From JBOGEN01 sp050743265 (GTDB taxonomy: Bacteria; Actinomycetota; Actinomycetes; JBOGEN01), in the NCBI GenBank assembly GCA_050743265.1, contig JBOGEN010000099.1, positions 1 through 64,000 on the forward strand: a DNA stretch of 64,000 nt, in the 5' to 3' direction. Under the pieces are notes generated by a model, which saw only the letters and a program-made list of their open reading frames with translations, had not been told where the DNA came from and made no database searches. This document shows, in pieces, positions 49,153 to 58,118 of this stretch; position 1 is the stretch's first letter, and each line of letters begins with the position of its first letter. The position numbers and the translations under genes were made by a program.

Positions 49153-49508
49153 CAGGCCACCCCGCGCAGGTGCTCGACCTGGGCCGCGCCCCGTTTGTGG
49201 CGCAGCACGCCGACCACGTCGAGGCGCACCTCGCGCGGCCGGACTCCGTGCTCGTCCAACCAGAGCCCCGCCAGCCGACGAAGCCGGGCGGCCTTGATCG
49301 GGGTCACCGCCTCGAACGGCGACCCGAACGCGGTCCCCGTGCGGGTCTTGACCTCGCAGACCACGAGGGCGTCGCCGTCGCGGGCCACGATGTCGATCTC
49401 GCCGTGAGGGCAGCGCCAGTTGCGGGCGAGCACGACCATGCCCGCCTCGGCCAGGTATCGGGCCGCGACGTCCTCCCCGTACCGGCCCACCGCGTCCTTC
49501 GCACGCAC
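49152..49508 (-). CDS. yraN: YraN family protein (UPF0102)
   Basis: 118 residues from a GTG with GGAGG eight bases upstream; longer in-frame starts are less well supported. The endonuclease-like fold shows GRYGEDVAARYLAEAGMVVLARNWRCPHGEIDIVARDGDALVVCEVKTR, with the E-(x)n-D-(x)n-E-V-K pattern of PD-(D/E)xK-like proteins. The function of YraN is not established; it is genetically tied to comM/dprA across bacteria. Its stop overlaps the comM start. Confidence 0.88.
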   Translation of the reverse strand: MRAKDAVGRYGEDVAARYLAEAGMVVLARNWRCPHGEIDIVARDGDALVVCEVKTRTGTAFGSPFEAVTPIKAARLRRLAGLWLDEHGVRPREVRLDVVGVLRHKRGAAQVEHLRGVA

Positions 49509-49622
49509 GCACACCACCTCCGGCACGAGACGGTGCCGTACGGGACGCGCGGCCAGGAGGTCGAGCGACGCCACTGTGGACGGCCGGGTGGCCTCCGCGG
49601 CGCTGTGGACAACCAGGCCGGG

Positions 49623-50195
49623 CTACCGCGCCATCAACGCGTCCAGGCCGACCGCCATCGCGAGCGCGAGTCGCCTGTCGAGCCACGGTGCGGGGACCTC
49701 GACCCGGTACGCGTCCCGCAGCGCGAACGCCCGCGTCACCGACATGACCGGCTGGCCGCCTGCGGTGAAGTCGAAGTGCACCGGCAGCGGAACGTCAGCG
49801 AACCGCCGGACCAGCGCGACCGCCATGCTCCGCTCGGCGCCGGTCGCCTCCGGGGCACCCTCCTGCGCGAGGTGGAACGTCGAGCGCAGCAGGGACGCGC
49901 CGAAGTCCTTGCGGAACGTGCCGAGCACCGTTCCGGCGGCGTCGGACACGTCGTACGTCGCGCTGACGTCCATCATCTGGCGAGCCTTGAACGAGAAGAG
50001 GACGTCGCGCTGGGTGTCGTCGGTGTAGAAGGTGACCTGCTCGCGCAGCGCCATGCGCTTCTGCTGGGCGAAGGCCACGGTCGGGCCTTCCGCGCCGTCC
50101 GGCCCGATGGGATGCGCGTCGTACCGGTTGACCATCATCGCGATGCGCTGGCGCACCGTGAACGCGCCGACCTGCTGCAGCTGGGCGAGGTCCAC
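49623..50195 (-). CDS. LURP-one-related / scramblase-like fold protein
   Basis: 190 residues, GTG start. The beta-rich sequence with FAQQKRMALREQVTFYTDDTQRDVLFSFKARQMMDVSATYDVSDAAGTVLGTFRKDF matches the LURP-one/Tubby-like beta barrel, where a central hydrophobic helix (RRLALAMAVGLDALMAR here at the C-terminus) fills the barrel. Function in bacteria is unknown. It stands between yraN and DUF2469. Confidence 0.7.
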   Translation of the reverse strand: MDLAQLQQVGAFTVRQRIAMMVNRYDAHPIGPDGAEGPTVAFAQQKRMALREQVTFYTDDTQRDVLFSFKARQMMDVSATYDVSDAAGTVLGTFRKDFGASLLRSTFHLAQEGAPEATGAERSMAVALVRRFADVPLPVHFDFTAGGQPVMSVTRAFALRDAYRVEVPAPWLDRRLALAMAVGLDALMAR

Positions 50196-50265
50196 CCGAT
50201 GTCCCCTTCCGTCGCCGGCCCCGGGCGGTGTCCGCGGAGCCCGCCTCGGGCGAGCGCGACGATGG

Positions 50266-50592
50266 CTACCGGCCGAACCCGGGCTTGTCGTGCGGCACCT
50301 CGAGGTCTGACTTGGCGAGCTCCTCGATGTTCACGTCCTTGAAGGTCACGACCTTGACATTCTTGACGAACCGAGCAGGACGGTACATGTCCCACACCCA
50401 CGCGTCGGACATGGTGACCTCGAAGTACACCTCGCCCTCGGACGACCGCACGGCCATGTCGACGTGGTTCGTGAGGTAGAAGCGACGCTCCGTCTCGACG
50501 ACATACGAGAACAGGCCGACGACGTCCCGGTACTCCCGATAGAGCTGGAGCTCCATCTCGGTCTCGTACTTCTCGAGATCCTCGGCGCTCAC
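50266..50592 (-). CDS. DUF2469 family protein
   Basis: 108 residues, GTG start. SAEDLEKYETEMELQLYREYRDVVGLFSYVVETERRFYLTN and VYFEVTMSDAWVWDMYRPARFVKNVKVVTFKDVNIEEL are the highly conserved blocks of this actinobacteria-specific family, always found next to rnhB. No function is established. Confidence 0.92.
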   Translation of the reverse strand: MSAEDLEKYETEMELQLYREYRDVVGLFSYVVETERRFYLTNHVDMAVRSSEGEVYFEVTMSDAWVWDMYRPARFVKNVKVVTFKDVNIEELAKSDLEVPHDKPGFGR

Positions 50593-50632
50593 GTGTCCTC
50601 CCTCGTCGGTCGGCGGCCCCGCGAACCGCCCG

Positions 50633-51400
50633 CTAGGCGATCTGCCAGCAGACCTCGGCCTCGTCCTCGACCTCGCCATTGTCCACGAGCCGGGTGCCGG
50701 GCAGTGGAGCGAGGCCCGCGGCGCGCACCACGGTGACGAAGGAGTATCGATGATCTGGACACGGACCGTGACGAGTCAGCCTCGAACGGTGTTCGGGGGT
50801 CACGTACCCCTTGTGGACCGCGAAGCCGTACGCGGGATGCCGGGCGTCCAGCTCGACCATGATCCGGTCCCGGGTGACCTTGGCGACCACGGACGCCGCC
50901 GCGATGCTCGCCGAGACCCGGTCGCCCTTCCAGATCGCCAGCGCGGGCACCCCGAGCCCGCCCACGGGGAACCCGTCCGTAAGGGCGTACTCCGGGCGGA
51001 GGTCGAGCCGGGCGACGGCCCGGCGCAAGGCGGCGATGTTGCACCGGTGCACGCCCTGGCGGTCGACCTGGTCCGGGGGGACGACCACCGTGGACCACGC
51101 CACCGCCCGCGCGACGACCTCGGCGTACACCTCCTCCCGGACATCCGGGCTGAGCAGCTTGGAGTCGGCCAGGCCGGGCACCTGGCCGCGGCGGCCCTCC
51201 GGCAGCACCACCGCAGCGGTCACGAGCGGCCCGGCACAGGCGCCGCGCCCGGCCTCGTCGGCTCCCGCGACGGGCGTGAGGCCCGACCGGGCCAGCGCCC
51301 GCTCGTACCCGAACAACCCGGCGTCGCGGCGGATCGTGACCCCCTTCGGCAGGAGGCTCGACGGCGGACGCGCGCTCACGACCGGACGCCGCGGGCTCAC
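50633..51400 (-). CDS. rnhB: Ribonuclease HII
   Basis: 255 residues, GTG start overlapping the lepB stop (GTGA). The acidic catalytic residues are in GADEAGRGACAGPLV (Asp, Glu) and in the later ELDARHPAYGFAVHKGYVTPEH; DSKLLSPDVRE is another family motif. RNase HII removes ribonucleotides incorporated in DNA and RNA-DNA hybrids. An N-terminal extension of ~45 residues precedes the domain. Confidence 0.95.
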   Translation of the reverse strand: MSPRRPVVSARPPSSLLPKGVTIRRDAGLFGYERALARSGLTPVAGADEAGRGACAGPLVTAAVVLPEGRRGQVPGLADSKLLSPDVREEVYAEVVARAVAWSTVVVPPDQVDRQGVHRCNIAALRRAVARLDLRPEYALTDGFPVGGLGVPALAIWKGDRVSASIAAASVVAKVTRDRIMVELDARHPAYGFAVHKGYVTPEHRSRLTRHGPCPDHRYSFVTVVRAAGLAPLPGTRLVDNGEVEDEAEVCWQIA

Positions 51401-52365
51401 GACCGAGTGCCTCGGGGGCGGCGGGGGTGGTGCGCGGACCGGACGTGACGCAGCGCCGCGGCGGGAAGCACCAGGGCCCCGGCGACCAGCGCCGGAGCCG
51501 GGCCACCCCGCTCCGGGAGCGGTGCCGCCGCCTCGGCTGGCGGCCCGGAGGACGGCCCGGGGCCGGGAGCCGCGCTGACGAACCGCGTGTCGGCTCCCAG
51601 CCCCTCCGCCCGGCCGAACGGCCAGACGATCACGAACGCGCGCCCGATGACGCTGCTCTCGGCGATGGTGCCGTGGTGGCTGTCATGGCAGCGCGAGTCC
51701 GAGGACATGCTGCGGTGGTCGCCCATCACCCAGAGTCGGCCCTCCGGCACCGTCACCGGGCCGAACGACCGCGATGTACAGCCGGCCTCGTGCAGCACAC
51801 TGTTCTCGAAGATGTACGGCTCGTCGAGGCTTCGCCCGTTGACGGTGACGCGTCCCTCGCCGTCGCAGCACTCGACGGTGTCCCCACCGACCGCGATGAC
51901 GCGCTTGATGAAGTCCCGTTCGCCGGACTGGGTCAGGCCGAGAGCTCCCGCGAGCCAGCGCACCGCACGCTCGGGGGGGTTGCCCGCGGCCGGGACGGTC
52001 ACCTCGGGTGCCCACGAGTCCTGGCCCTTGAACACGACGACCTCGCCGCGCTCGACGTCGCTGAACCGGTACTCCACCTTGTTGACGAGCACCCGGTCCT
52101 GACGCTGCAGCGTGTTCATCATCGAGTCGGACGGGATGTAGAACGCCTGGACGAGAAACGCCTTGATGAGCAGCGCGAGCCCGAGCGCGACCAGCACGAG
52201 CACCGGGACCTCGCGCCAGAACGACCCCCGGGAACGCGAGCCGCCCGAACGTCGGCGCCGGCCCCCCGGAGCCTGCGGCTGTGACCCCCTGGAGTCCTCG
52301 TGTGCTGTCGTCGCGGACGAGGCGGCGCTCTCGTCTGGCTGCTGCGCGGTCACTGTCGCGAGCAT
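51397..52365 (-). CDS. lepB: Signal peptidase I
   Basis: 322 residues. A disordered Arg/Ser/Gln-rich N-terminus of ~50 residues leads to a membrane anchor (VLVLVALGLALLIKAFLVQAFY), and the catalytic Ser follows in IPSDSMMNTL; the catalytic Lys is in GERDFIKRVIAVGGDTVECCDG. GRLWVMGDHRSMSSDSR is the signature box. Beyond residue ~255 an extra tail includes a second hydrophobic segment (ALVAGALVLPAAAL) and a basic end, as in some actinobacterial SPases. It removes signal peptides at the outer face of the membrane. Confidence 0.94.
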   Translation of the reverse strand: MLATVTAQQPDESAASSATTAHEDSRGSQPQAPGGRRRRSGGSRSRGSFWREVPVLVLVALGLALLIKAFLVQAFYIPSDSMMNTLQRQDRVLVNKVEYRFSDVERGEVVVFKGQDSWAPEVTVPAAGNPPERAVRWLAGALGLTQSGERDFIKRVIAVGGDTVECCDGEGRVTVNGRSLDEPYIFENSVLHEAGCTSRSFGPVTVPEGRLWVMGDHRSMSSDSRCHDSHHGTIAESSVIGRAFVIVWPFGRAEGLGADTRFVSAAPGPGPSSGPPAEAAAPLPERGGPAPALVAGALVLPAAALRHVRSAHHPRRPRGTRS

Positions 52366-52436
52366 AGCGGCCGGGTACGCGGGTCACGGCGGCCGTCCGT
52401 GATCCCGTCGGCACCGTACGGAACCGGACATACGAC

Positions 52437-52463
52437 GAGGGCCCCAGCGCGGCTGGGACCCTC
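52437..52463 (-). terminator. Terminator hairpin downstream of rplS
   Basis: GAGGG-C-CCCAGC (52437-52448) and GCTGGG-A-CCCTC (52452-52463) form an 11-bp stem with one mismatch and a 3-nt loop, starting 23 bp after the rplS stop. It would end the ribosomal-protein/trmD transcript before lepB. Confidence 0.7.
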
Positions 52464-52486
52464 GGACGTCGGGACGCGGAACGGGG

Positions 52487-52843
52487 TCAGGGCCGCGAGG
52501 TCTCGCGCCGCTCCTTGATCTTGGCCGCCTTGCCGCGCAGGTCGCGCAGGTAGTAGAGCTTGGCCCGGCGGACGTCGCCGCGGACAGCCACCTCGATCTT
52601 GTCGATCACCGGGGTGTGCACGGGGAAGGTGCGCTCGACCCCGACACCGAAGCTGATCTTGCGGACCGTGAAGGTCTCGCGGACACCGCTGCCCTGGCGG
52701 CGGATCGCGACCCCCTGGAAGACCTGGATCCGTGACCGGTTGCCCTCGACGACCCGCACGTGGACCTTGAGGGTGTCGCCGGGGCGGAACTCGGGGATGT
52801 CCGAGCGCAGCGAGGCGGCGTCAAGGCTGTCCAGGGTGTGCAT
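52487..52843 (-). CDS. rplS: 50S ribosomal protein L19
   Basis: 118 residues. IPEFRPGDTLKVHVRVVEGNRSRIQVFQGVAIRRQGSGVRETFTVRKIS and VERTFPVHTPVIDKIEV are classical L19 sequence, followed by RGDVRRAKLYYLRDLRGKAAKIKERR. It lies at the interface of the ribosomal subunits. It is the last gene of rpsP-khpA-rimM-trmD-rplS. Confidence 0.98.
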   Translation of the reverse strand: MHTLDSLDAASLRSDIPEFRPGDTLKVHVRVVEGNRSRIQVFQGVAIRRQGSGVRETFTVRKISFGVGVERTFPVHTPVIDKIEVAVRGDVRRAKLYYLRDLRGKAAKIKERRETSRP

Positions 52844-52924
52844 GGCGGTGTCGCTTCTCCGAGGAAGGGGTCGGTCTGGGCCCGGGCACGCAAGGGCAGG
52901 TCAGGCGTCCGGGGCAACAGCCGC

Positions 52925-53731
52925 CTAGTCTGCCACAGAGGGGGGCCCGCCGAGAAACCGGACGAGAGCCTGCGGGCCCAGCACCTCGGCGAGGACCTCG
53001 CGGTCCCGCGCGTCGAGCCCGGCCGGGTCGAGCCGGGCGACGAGGTCCGGACGGTTCGAGGCGGTCCGGCGCAACGCCTGGTCCCGACGCCACCGGGCGA
53101 TGGCCGCGTGGTTGCCTGACACGAGGACGTCCGGGACCTGCTGGCCCCGCCAGATGGCCGGCTTGGTGTAGGCGGGGCCTTCGAGGAGCCCGTCCATCGC
53201 CCCGGGAGCGAACGAGTCGTCGACCACGGACGAGGCGTTGCCGAGCACGCCGGGGAGAAGCCGTGCGATTGTCTCGACGATGACGAGCACCGCCGCCTCT
53301 CCCCCGGCGAGCACGTAGTCGCCGACCGAGACCTCGTCCACCCGCATGCGCGTCCCGGCGTCCGCGACGACCCGGGCGTCGATGCCCTCGTACCGGCCGC
53401 ACGCGAAGAGCAGCCACGGCTCGGCCACGTACTCGGCGGCCAGCTGCTGGGTGAACGGTCGCCCGCTGGGCGTCGGCACCACGAGGCGCGGCAGGAGGCC
53501 GGCGTCGTCGGCGACGGCGTCCAAGGCCGCTCCCCACGGCTCGGCCTTCATCACCAGGCCCGGGCCCCCGCCGTACGGGGTGTCGTCCACGGTGCGGTGG
53601 ACGTCGTGCGTCCACGCCCTCAGGTCGTGCACCCCGAGCCGGATCAGGCCATTCTCGATCGCCCGCCCGAGCAGGGACACGCGCAGCGGTTCGAGGTACT
53701 CCGGGAAGATCGTGACGACGTCGATGCGCAT
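52925..53731 (-). CDS. trmD: tRNA (guanine37-N1)-methyltransferase
   Basis: 268 residues from the ATG with TGAGGG upstream (a GTG at 53743 overlaps the rimM stop and would add four residues). MRIDVVTIFPEYLEPL, DDTPYGGGPGLVMKAEPW, the SAM-binding knot segments LLFACGRYEGIDARV and SVGDYVLAGGEAAVLV, and VLVSGNHAAIARWRRDQAL identify TrmD. It modifies G37 next to the anticodon and prevents frameshifting. Confidence 0.97.
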   Translation of the reverse strand: MRIDVVTIFPEYLEPLRVSLLGRAIENGLIRLGVHDLRAWTHDVHRTVDDTPYGGGPGLVMKAEPWGAALDAVADDAGLLPRLVVPTPSGRPFTQQLAAEYVAEPWLLFACGRYEGIDARVVADAGTRMRVDEVSVGDYVLAGGEAAVLVIVETIARLLPGVLGNASSVVDDSFAPGAMDGLLEGPAYTKPAIWRGQQVPDVLVSGNHAAIARWRRDQALRRTASNRPDLVARLDPAGLDARDREVLAEVLGPQALVRFLGGPPSVAD

Positions 53732-53739
53732 GGGCACCC

Positions 53740-54261
53740 TCACTCAGCCCGGTCGAGATCGAGCAGACCGGGCGGCGGGTCGAGCACGACCCGGCCGCCG
53801 GCGACGTCCACCTCGGGCACGATCGCGGACACGAACGGCACGAGCACCTCGGCCCCCGAGGGCGTACGCACGGACAGCACGTCCTGCCCGGGCAGGTGAA
53901 GGACGTCGGCAACCGCCCCGACCTGGTCACCGCCCACGGTGAACACCGCCAGCCCGACGAGCTCGTGGTCGAGGAACTCGTCCGGGTGGAGCAGCGGCTC
54001 GTCGTCGTCCGTGTCGACGACCAGCAGGGTGCCGCGCAGCGCGTCGGCCGCGTCGCGGGACGCCACCCCAGCGAACGTGACGAGCATCCGACCGGAGTGC
54101 CAGCGGGCCTGCACGACCTCGAGCGGGCCCACCTGTGCCGGGTCCGTGCCGAGCACGCAGCCGGACGCGAACCGCTTCTCGGGGTCGTCCGTGCGGACCT
54201 CCACGGTGACCTCGCCCCGGAGCCCGTGGGCCCGGGCCACCCGGCCCGCGACGACCTTCAC
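53740..54261 (-). CDS. rimM: 16S rRNA processing protein RimM
   Basis: 173 residues from a GTG with GGAGG six bases upstream. The N-terminal RimM domain has AGRVARAHGLRGEVTVEVRTDDPEKRFASG; the PRC-barrel domain has DEFLDHELVGLAVFTVGGDQVGAVADVLHLPGQDVLSV and VLVPFVSAIVPEVDV. It assists maturation of the 30S head domain. It lies in the order rpsP-khpA-rimM-trmD. Confidence 0.95.
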   Translation of the reverse strand: MKVVAGRVARAHGLRGEVTVEVRTDDPEKRFASGCVLGTDPAQVGPLEVVQARWHSGRMLVTFAGVASRDAADALRGTLLVVDTDDDEPLLHPDEFLDHELVGLAVFTVGGDQVGAVADVLHLPGQDVLSVRTPSGAEVLVPFVSAIVPEVDVAGGRVVLDPPPGLLDLDRAE

Positions 54262-54274
54262 GCGCAGCCTCCGG

Positions 54275-54517
54275 CTAGCGGGCCTCGTCCACGTCGAGGA
54301 AGTCGACCCGGACGTGCCTGTCCTTCGCGAGCGCCCCCACGACCGAGCGCAGGGCGGTGGCCGTCCGGCCACCGCGGCCGATGACCTTGCCGAGGTCGTC
54401 GGGGTGCACGCGGACCTTGAGCACCGTGCCGCGACGCAGCGGCTTGGCGCTCACCGCCACGTCGTCCGGGTGCTCGACGATGCCCTTGACGAGGTGCTCG
54501 AGAGCCTCCTCGAGCAC
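54275..54517 (-). CDS. khpA: KH-domain RNA-binding protein KhpA
   Basis: 80 residues from a GTG placed one base after the rpsP stop. VLEEALEHLVKGIVEHPDDV opens the protein and the KH loop is DDLGKVIGRGGRTATALRSVVGAL, with the GxxG element IGRGGR. KhpA pairs with KhpB/Jag as an RNA chaperone in several bacteria. Short length and position are standard. Confidence 0.93.
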   Translation of the reverse strand: MLEEALEHLVKGIVEHPDDVAVSAKPLRRGTVLKVRVHPDDLGKVIGRGGRTATALRSVVGALAKDRHVRVDFLDVDEAR

Positions 54518-54518
54518 C

Positions 54519-55034
54519 TCAGGCCTCGGTGGGCTTGTCGGACGCAGAAGCGGCCCCGTCCGAGCCACCCTCTGCCGCCGGCGCCTGCGGCTCCTCGGCC
54601 TTCTTCTCGGGCTTCTGCTCGGTCTTCGGTTCGGCCTTCTTCTCCGGCTTGCGGGCCTTGGCCTTCGGCGTGGTCGCCCCGGTGTCGGACTCCGCTGCGG
54701 ACTCCTTGGCCGCCGCCTCGAACGCCGCCTTCTTGTCCGGCTTCGGGGGCGCGACCCTCATCGGCTCGGGCGCGGGCTCACCCTTGAACTTCTGCCAGTC
54801 ACCGGTGACCTTGAGGATCGCGGCGACGGGCTCCGTCGGCTGGGCGCCGACGCCCAGCCAGTACGCGACCCGGTCGGCATCCACCGTGATGATGGAGGGG
54901 TCGTGCTTCGGGTGGTACTGGCCGATCTCCTCGATCGCCCGCCCGTCACGCTTGGTACGGGAGTCGGCGACGATGATGCGGTAGTGCGGCTCCCGCATCT
55001 TGCCGAGACGCTTGAGCTTGATCTTGACTGCCAC
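54519..55034 (-). CDS. rpsP: 30S ribosomal protein S16 with long charged tail
   Basis: 171 residues, GTG start. The S16 body (about 1-85) begins VAVKIKLKRLGKMREPHYRIIVADSRTKRDGRAIEEIGQYHP and continues DADRVAYWLGVGAQPTEPVAAILKVTGDW. The last ~75 residues are Lys, Glu, Ala and Pro rich (KARKPEKKAEPKTEQ and similar), unstructured and presumably exposed on the ribosome. It is first in the rpsP-khpA-rimM-trmD-rplS operon. Confidence 0.96.
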   Translation of the reverse strand: MAVKIKLKRLGKMREPHYRIIVADSRTKRDGRAIEEIGQYHPKHDPSIITVDADRVAYWLGVGAQPTEPVAAILKVTGDWQKFKGEPAPEPMRVAPPKPDKKAAFEAAAKESAAESDTGATTPKAKARKPEKKAEPKTEQKPEKKAEEPQAPAAEGGSDGAASASDKPTEA

Positions 55035-55306
55035 GGACGTGGTGCTCCCAGCTTCGATGGTGAGACGTCGGTGAGGGCGCCGTTCCGCGTGGGGTACGGG
55101 CGGGCCGCTCGTCGGACGACCGTGCGCGGGGAGAGGGCCCTGCGGCACCGGTCCAGCCGGTCATTGTGCCAGACGCAACGGCCACAGCCGAAGTCCTGGC
55201 CGACGAGAGCCGAGCGGACCCGGGCACCTCGACGGTCCGGAGGGCCGTGAGTGCCGGAGGGCGCCCCGACCCGCCCGGAGGCCCCCGAGAGGCGGGGGCG
55301 AGGTGC

Positions 55307-56383
55307 TCAGACGACCACGCGCCCCCGCAGCAGCACCCGAGCCGGCGCCGTGACGGCCTCCAGGTCGTCCAGCGGGTCCGCGGCGAGCACCACGAGGTCG
55401 GCCGGGTCACCCTCGTCCAGGCCGGGGTGGCCCAGCCAGGACCGGGCGCGCCAGGAGGCGGCGGCAAGGGCATCCTCGGCGGTGAGCCCTGCCCGGTGCA
55501 ACGCCATGACCTCGCGTCCGACCAGACCGTGGGCGACCACCCCGCCGGCGTCCGTGCCGGCGTAGAGGGGGACCCCGGCCTCGTACGCCGCGCGGAAGGT
55601 CTCGTCCCTGCGCGCGTACAGGTCGCGCATGTGCTGGGCGTACGCCGGGAAGCGGGCCTCGCCCTGTGCGGCGAACGCAGGGAACTCGTCGATGTTGATC
55701 AGCGTGGGCACGAGCGCGACGCCCCGTGTGGCCATGGTCGCGATGGTCTCGTCAGTGAGCCCGGGACCGTGCTCGATGCAGTCGATGCCCGCCCCGAGCA
55801 GGTCGGGCAGTGCGTCCTCACCGAAGACGTGGGCCGTCACCCGGGCGCCGTGCTCGTGGGCCGCGGTGATGGCCGCCTCGAGCGCCTCGCGCGGCCAGCA
55901 TGGCCCCAGGTCACCCTTGTCCCTGTCGATCCAGTCACCGACGAGCTTGACCCAGCCGTCCCCCCGCTGCGCCTCGGCGACGACGTACGCGACAAGGTCC
56001 TCGGGCTCGATCTCGTGCCCGTAGTTGCGGATGTAGCGCTTCGTCCTGGCCAGGTGCCGCCCGGCCCGGATGACGCGCGGCAGGTCCTCGCGCGCGTCGA
56101 TCCACCGCGTGTCGGGCGGGACGCCCGCGTCACGGATCAACAGGACGCCGGCATCCCGCTCCTCGAGGGCCTGCCGCTCCTGGACGTCGCCGGGCACCCC
56201 GCCGTGCTCGTCCAGCCCCACGTGGCAGTGCGCGTCCACCAGGCCGGGGAGCACCCAGCCCTCGGCCGCCGTGGTGGCGTCGGAGACCGGCTCGTACGTG
56301 ACCCGTCCGTCGACGATCCACAGGTCGCGGTGCTCCTGCTCGGGCAGGACGACTCCGCGGACGTGAAGGGCCTCCGATGGCAC
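55307..56383 (-). CDS. Amidohydrolase family protein (imidazolonepropionase-like)
   Basis: 358 residues, GTG start. Metal-site motifs are GLVDAHCHVG near residue 50, the His in VTAHVFGEDALPDLL, CIEHGPGLTD, and the Asp in LYAGTDAGGVV. This is a metal-dependent amidohydrolase of the imidazolonepropionase-like group, whose members act on cyclic amides, prolyl dipeptides or related compounds; the substrate here is unknown. It stands alone between rpsP and ffh with a 272-bp upstream-strand gap to rpsP that shows no other feature. Confidence 0.85.
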   Translation of the reverse strand: MPSEALHVRGVVLPEQEHRDLWIVDGRVTYEPVSDATTAAEGWVLPGLVDAHCHVGLDEHGGVPGDVQERQALEERDAGVLLIRDAGVPPDTRWIDAREDLPRVIRAGRHLARTKRYIRNYGHEIEPEDLVAYVVAEAQRGDGWVKLVGDWIDRDKGDLGPCWPREALEAAITAAHEHGARVTAHVFGEDALPDLLGAGIDCIEHGPGLTDETIATMATRGVALVPTLINIDEFPAFAAQGEARFPAYAQHMRDLYARRDETFRAAYEAGVPLYAGTDAGGVVAHGLVGREVMALHRAGLTAEDALAAASWRARSWLGHPGLDEGDPADLVVLAADPLDDLEAVTAPARVLLRGRVVV

Positions 56384-56461
56384 GGCGTCTCCTCTCGGGG
56401 GGCGGGCGGAGCTCGGGGCGCGGTCGCCTGGCTGTGGGCGGCTTTCCCGTGCTCAGAGGGT

Positions 56462-58042
56462 TCAGCGCTGGTCGGGGGGCAGCAGGCCGCGAAACTCCGA
56501 CGGCAGCTCGAAGTCGGGCGGCAGCGCGCCGGGCTCCCCCTGTCCCTGGCCGGCGCCGGGCAGGGCCGCCGGGCGCCCGCCCGGACGACCGCTCACGCGG
56601 GCGCCGCTCTTCTTGCCCTTCTTCGCCTTCTTGCCCTTGCCCTTGGGCGCCTTGGTGGCCTTGCGGCTCGAGCCCGGCATGCCCGGCATGCCCGGCATCC
56701 CTGGCATCCCCGGCACCCCTGGCATCCCTGGCATCCCGCCCCCGCCGGCCATCTGCTTCATCATCTTGCGGGCCTCGGTGAAACGCTCCACGAGGCCGTT
56801 GACGTCGCTCACCTGCGTCCCCGAGCCGCGGGCGATGCGGGACCGCCGGGAGCCGTTGAGGATCTTGGGGTCCTCCCGCTCGTCCGGGGTCATCGACTGG
56901 ATGATCGCCGAGACCCGGTCGAGGTCACGGTCGTCGATCGCGTCGATCTGGTCCTTCATCTCCCCCATGCCCGGGAGCATGCCGAGCAGCTTGGAGATGG
57001 ACCCCATCTTGCGGACTGCCTGCATCTGGGACAGGAAGTCCTCGAGCGTGAAGTCCTTGCCGGTCTGCAGCTTCGAGGCGAGGTCCTCGGCCTGCTGCTG
57101 GTCGAAGTGCTCCTCGGCCTGCTCGATCAGGGTGAGCATGTCGCCCATCCCGAGGATCCGTGAGGCCATCCGGTCCGGGTGGAAGACGTCGAAGTCGTCC
57201 AGCTTCTCGCCGTTGGACGCGAACATCACCTGCCGGCCGGTGACCTGCACGACCGACAGCGCGGCACCTCCGCGTGCGTCCCCGTCGAGCTTGGTGAGGA
57301 CCACGCCGTCGAACCCCACCCCGTCGAGGAAGGCCTGGGCGGTGGTGACCGCGTCCTGGCCGATCATCGCGTCGAGGACGAACAGGGTCTCGTCCGGGGC
57401 GACCGCGTCCCTGATGTCGGCGGCCTGCTGCATGAGCTCGGCGTCGACGCCCAGACGACCCGCGGTGTCGACGACCACGACGTCGTGCATCTTGGCCTTC
57501 GCGTGCTCGATCGCCCGGCGGGCGACGTCCACCGGGTCGCCGACCCCGTTGCCGCGCTCGGGCGCGAACACCGGGACCCCGGCGCGCTCGCCGACCACCT
57601 CGAGCTGGTTGACCGCGTTCGGACGCTGCAGGTCGGCCGCGACGAGGACCGGCGCGTGGCCCTGCTTGTTCAGCCAGCGACCCAGCTTGCCCGCGAGCGT
57701 GGTCTTGCCGGAGCCCTGCAGGCCCGCCAGCATGATCACGGTCGGCGGGTTCTTCGCGAGCCTCAGCCTGCGCGTCTCGCCACCGAGGATGCCGATGAGC
57801 TCCTCGTTGACGATCTTCACGACCTGCTGGGCCGGGTTCAGGGCCTGGGACACCTCGGCGCCGCGGGCACGCTCCTTCACGGCCGCGATGAACGTCTTGA
57901 CCGCGGGCAGCGCGACGTCCGCCTCGAGCAGGGCGACGCGGATCTCCCGCGCGGTGGCGTCGATGTCGGCGTCGGAGAGACGCCCCTTGCCGCGCAGGTT
58001 CTTGAACGTCGCGGAGAGGCGGTCGGAGAGGGTGTCGAACAC
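56462..58042 (-). CDS. ffh: Signal recognition particle GTPase Ffh
   Basis: 526 residues from a GTG. The N domain starts FDTLSDRLSATFKNLRGKGRLSDADID; the G domain has GLQGSGKTTLAGKLG (G1), VDTAGRLGVD (G3) and TKLDGDARGG (G4). The M domain binds 4.5S RNA through GSGTQVSDVNGLVERFTEARKMMKQM. The C-terminus carries a run of MPG and VPG triplets (nine-base tandem repeats at about 56678-56745) and then a Lys/Arg-rich tail. It targets nascent membrane proteins together with FtsY, whose gene end is at the window edge. Confidence 0.97.
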   Translation of the reverse strand: MFDTLSDRLSATFKNLRGKGRLSDADIDATAREIRVALLEADVALPAVKTFIAAVKERARGAEVSQALNPAQQVVKIVNEELIGILGGETRRLRLAKNPPTVIMLAGLQGSGKTTLAGKLGRWLNKQGHAPVLVAADLQRPNAVNQLEVVGERAGVPVFAPERGNGVGDPVDVARRAIEHAKAKMHDVVVVDTAGRLGVDAELMQQAADIRDAVAPDETLFVLDAMIGQDAVTTAQAFLDGVGFDGVVLTKLDGDARGGAALSVVQVTGRQVMFASNGEKLDDFDVFHPDRMASRILGMGDMLTLIEQAEEHFDQQQAEDLASKLQTGKDFTLEDFLSQMQAVRKMGSISKLLGMLPGMGEMKDQIDAIDDRDLDRVSAIIQSMTPDEREDPKILNGSRRSRIARGSGTQVSDVNGLVERFTEARKMMKQMAGGGGMPGMPGVPGMPGMPGMPGMPGSSRKATKAPKGKGKKAKKGKKSGARVSGRPGGRPAALPGAGQGQGEPGALPPDFELPSEFRGLLPPDQR

Positions 58043-58118
58043 GGCCGAATGGTCCTCGTGGCGTGGGGCTGTGGGTCGCGGCCAGCGTATCGGCCTGGCC
58101 GGAGGGGGCGGGGCGGCC

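Noticed and set aside
49152..49508. YraN as a restriction endonuclease linked to the mobile element
   Set aside because: It is a conserved neighbour of comM and dprA in the core genome and lies outside the element boundary.
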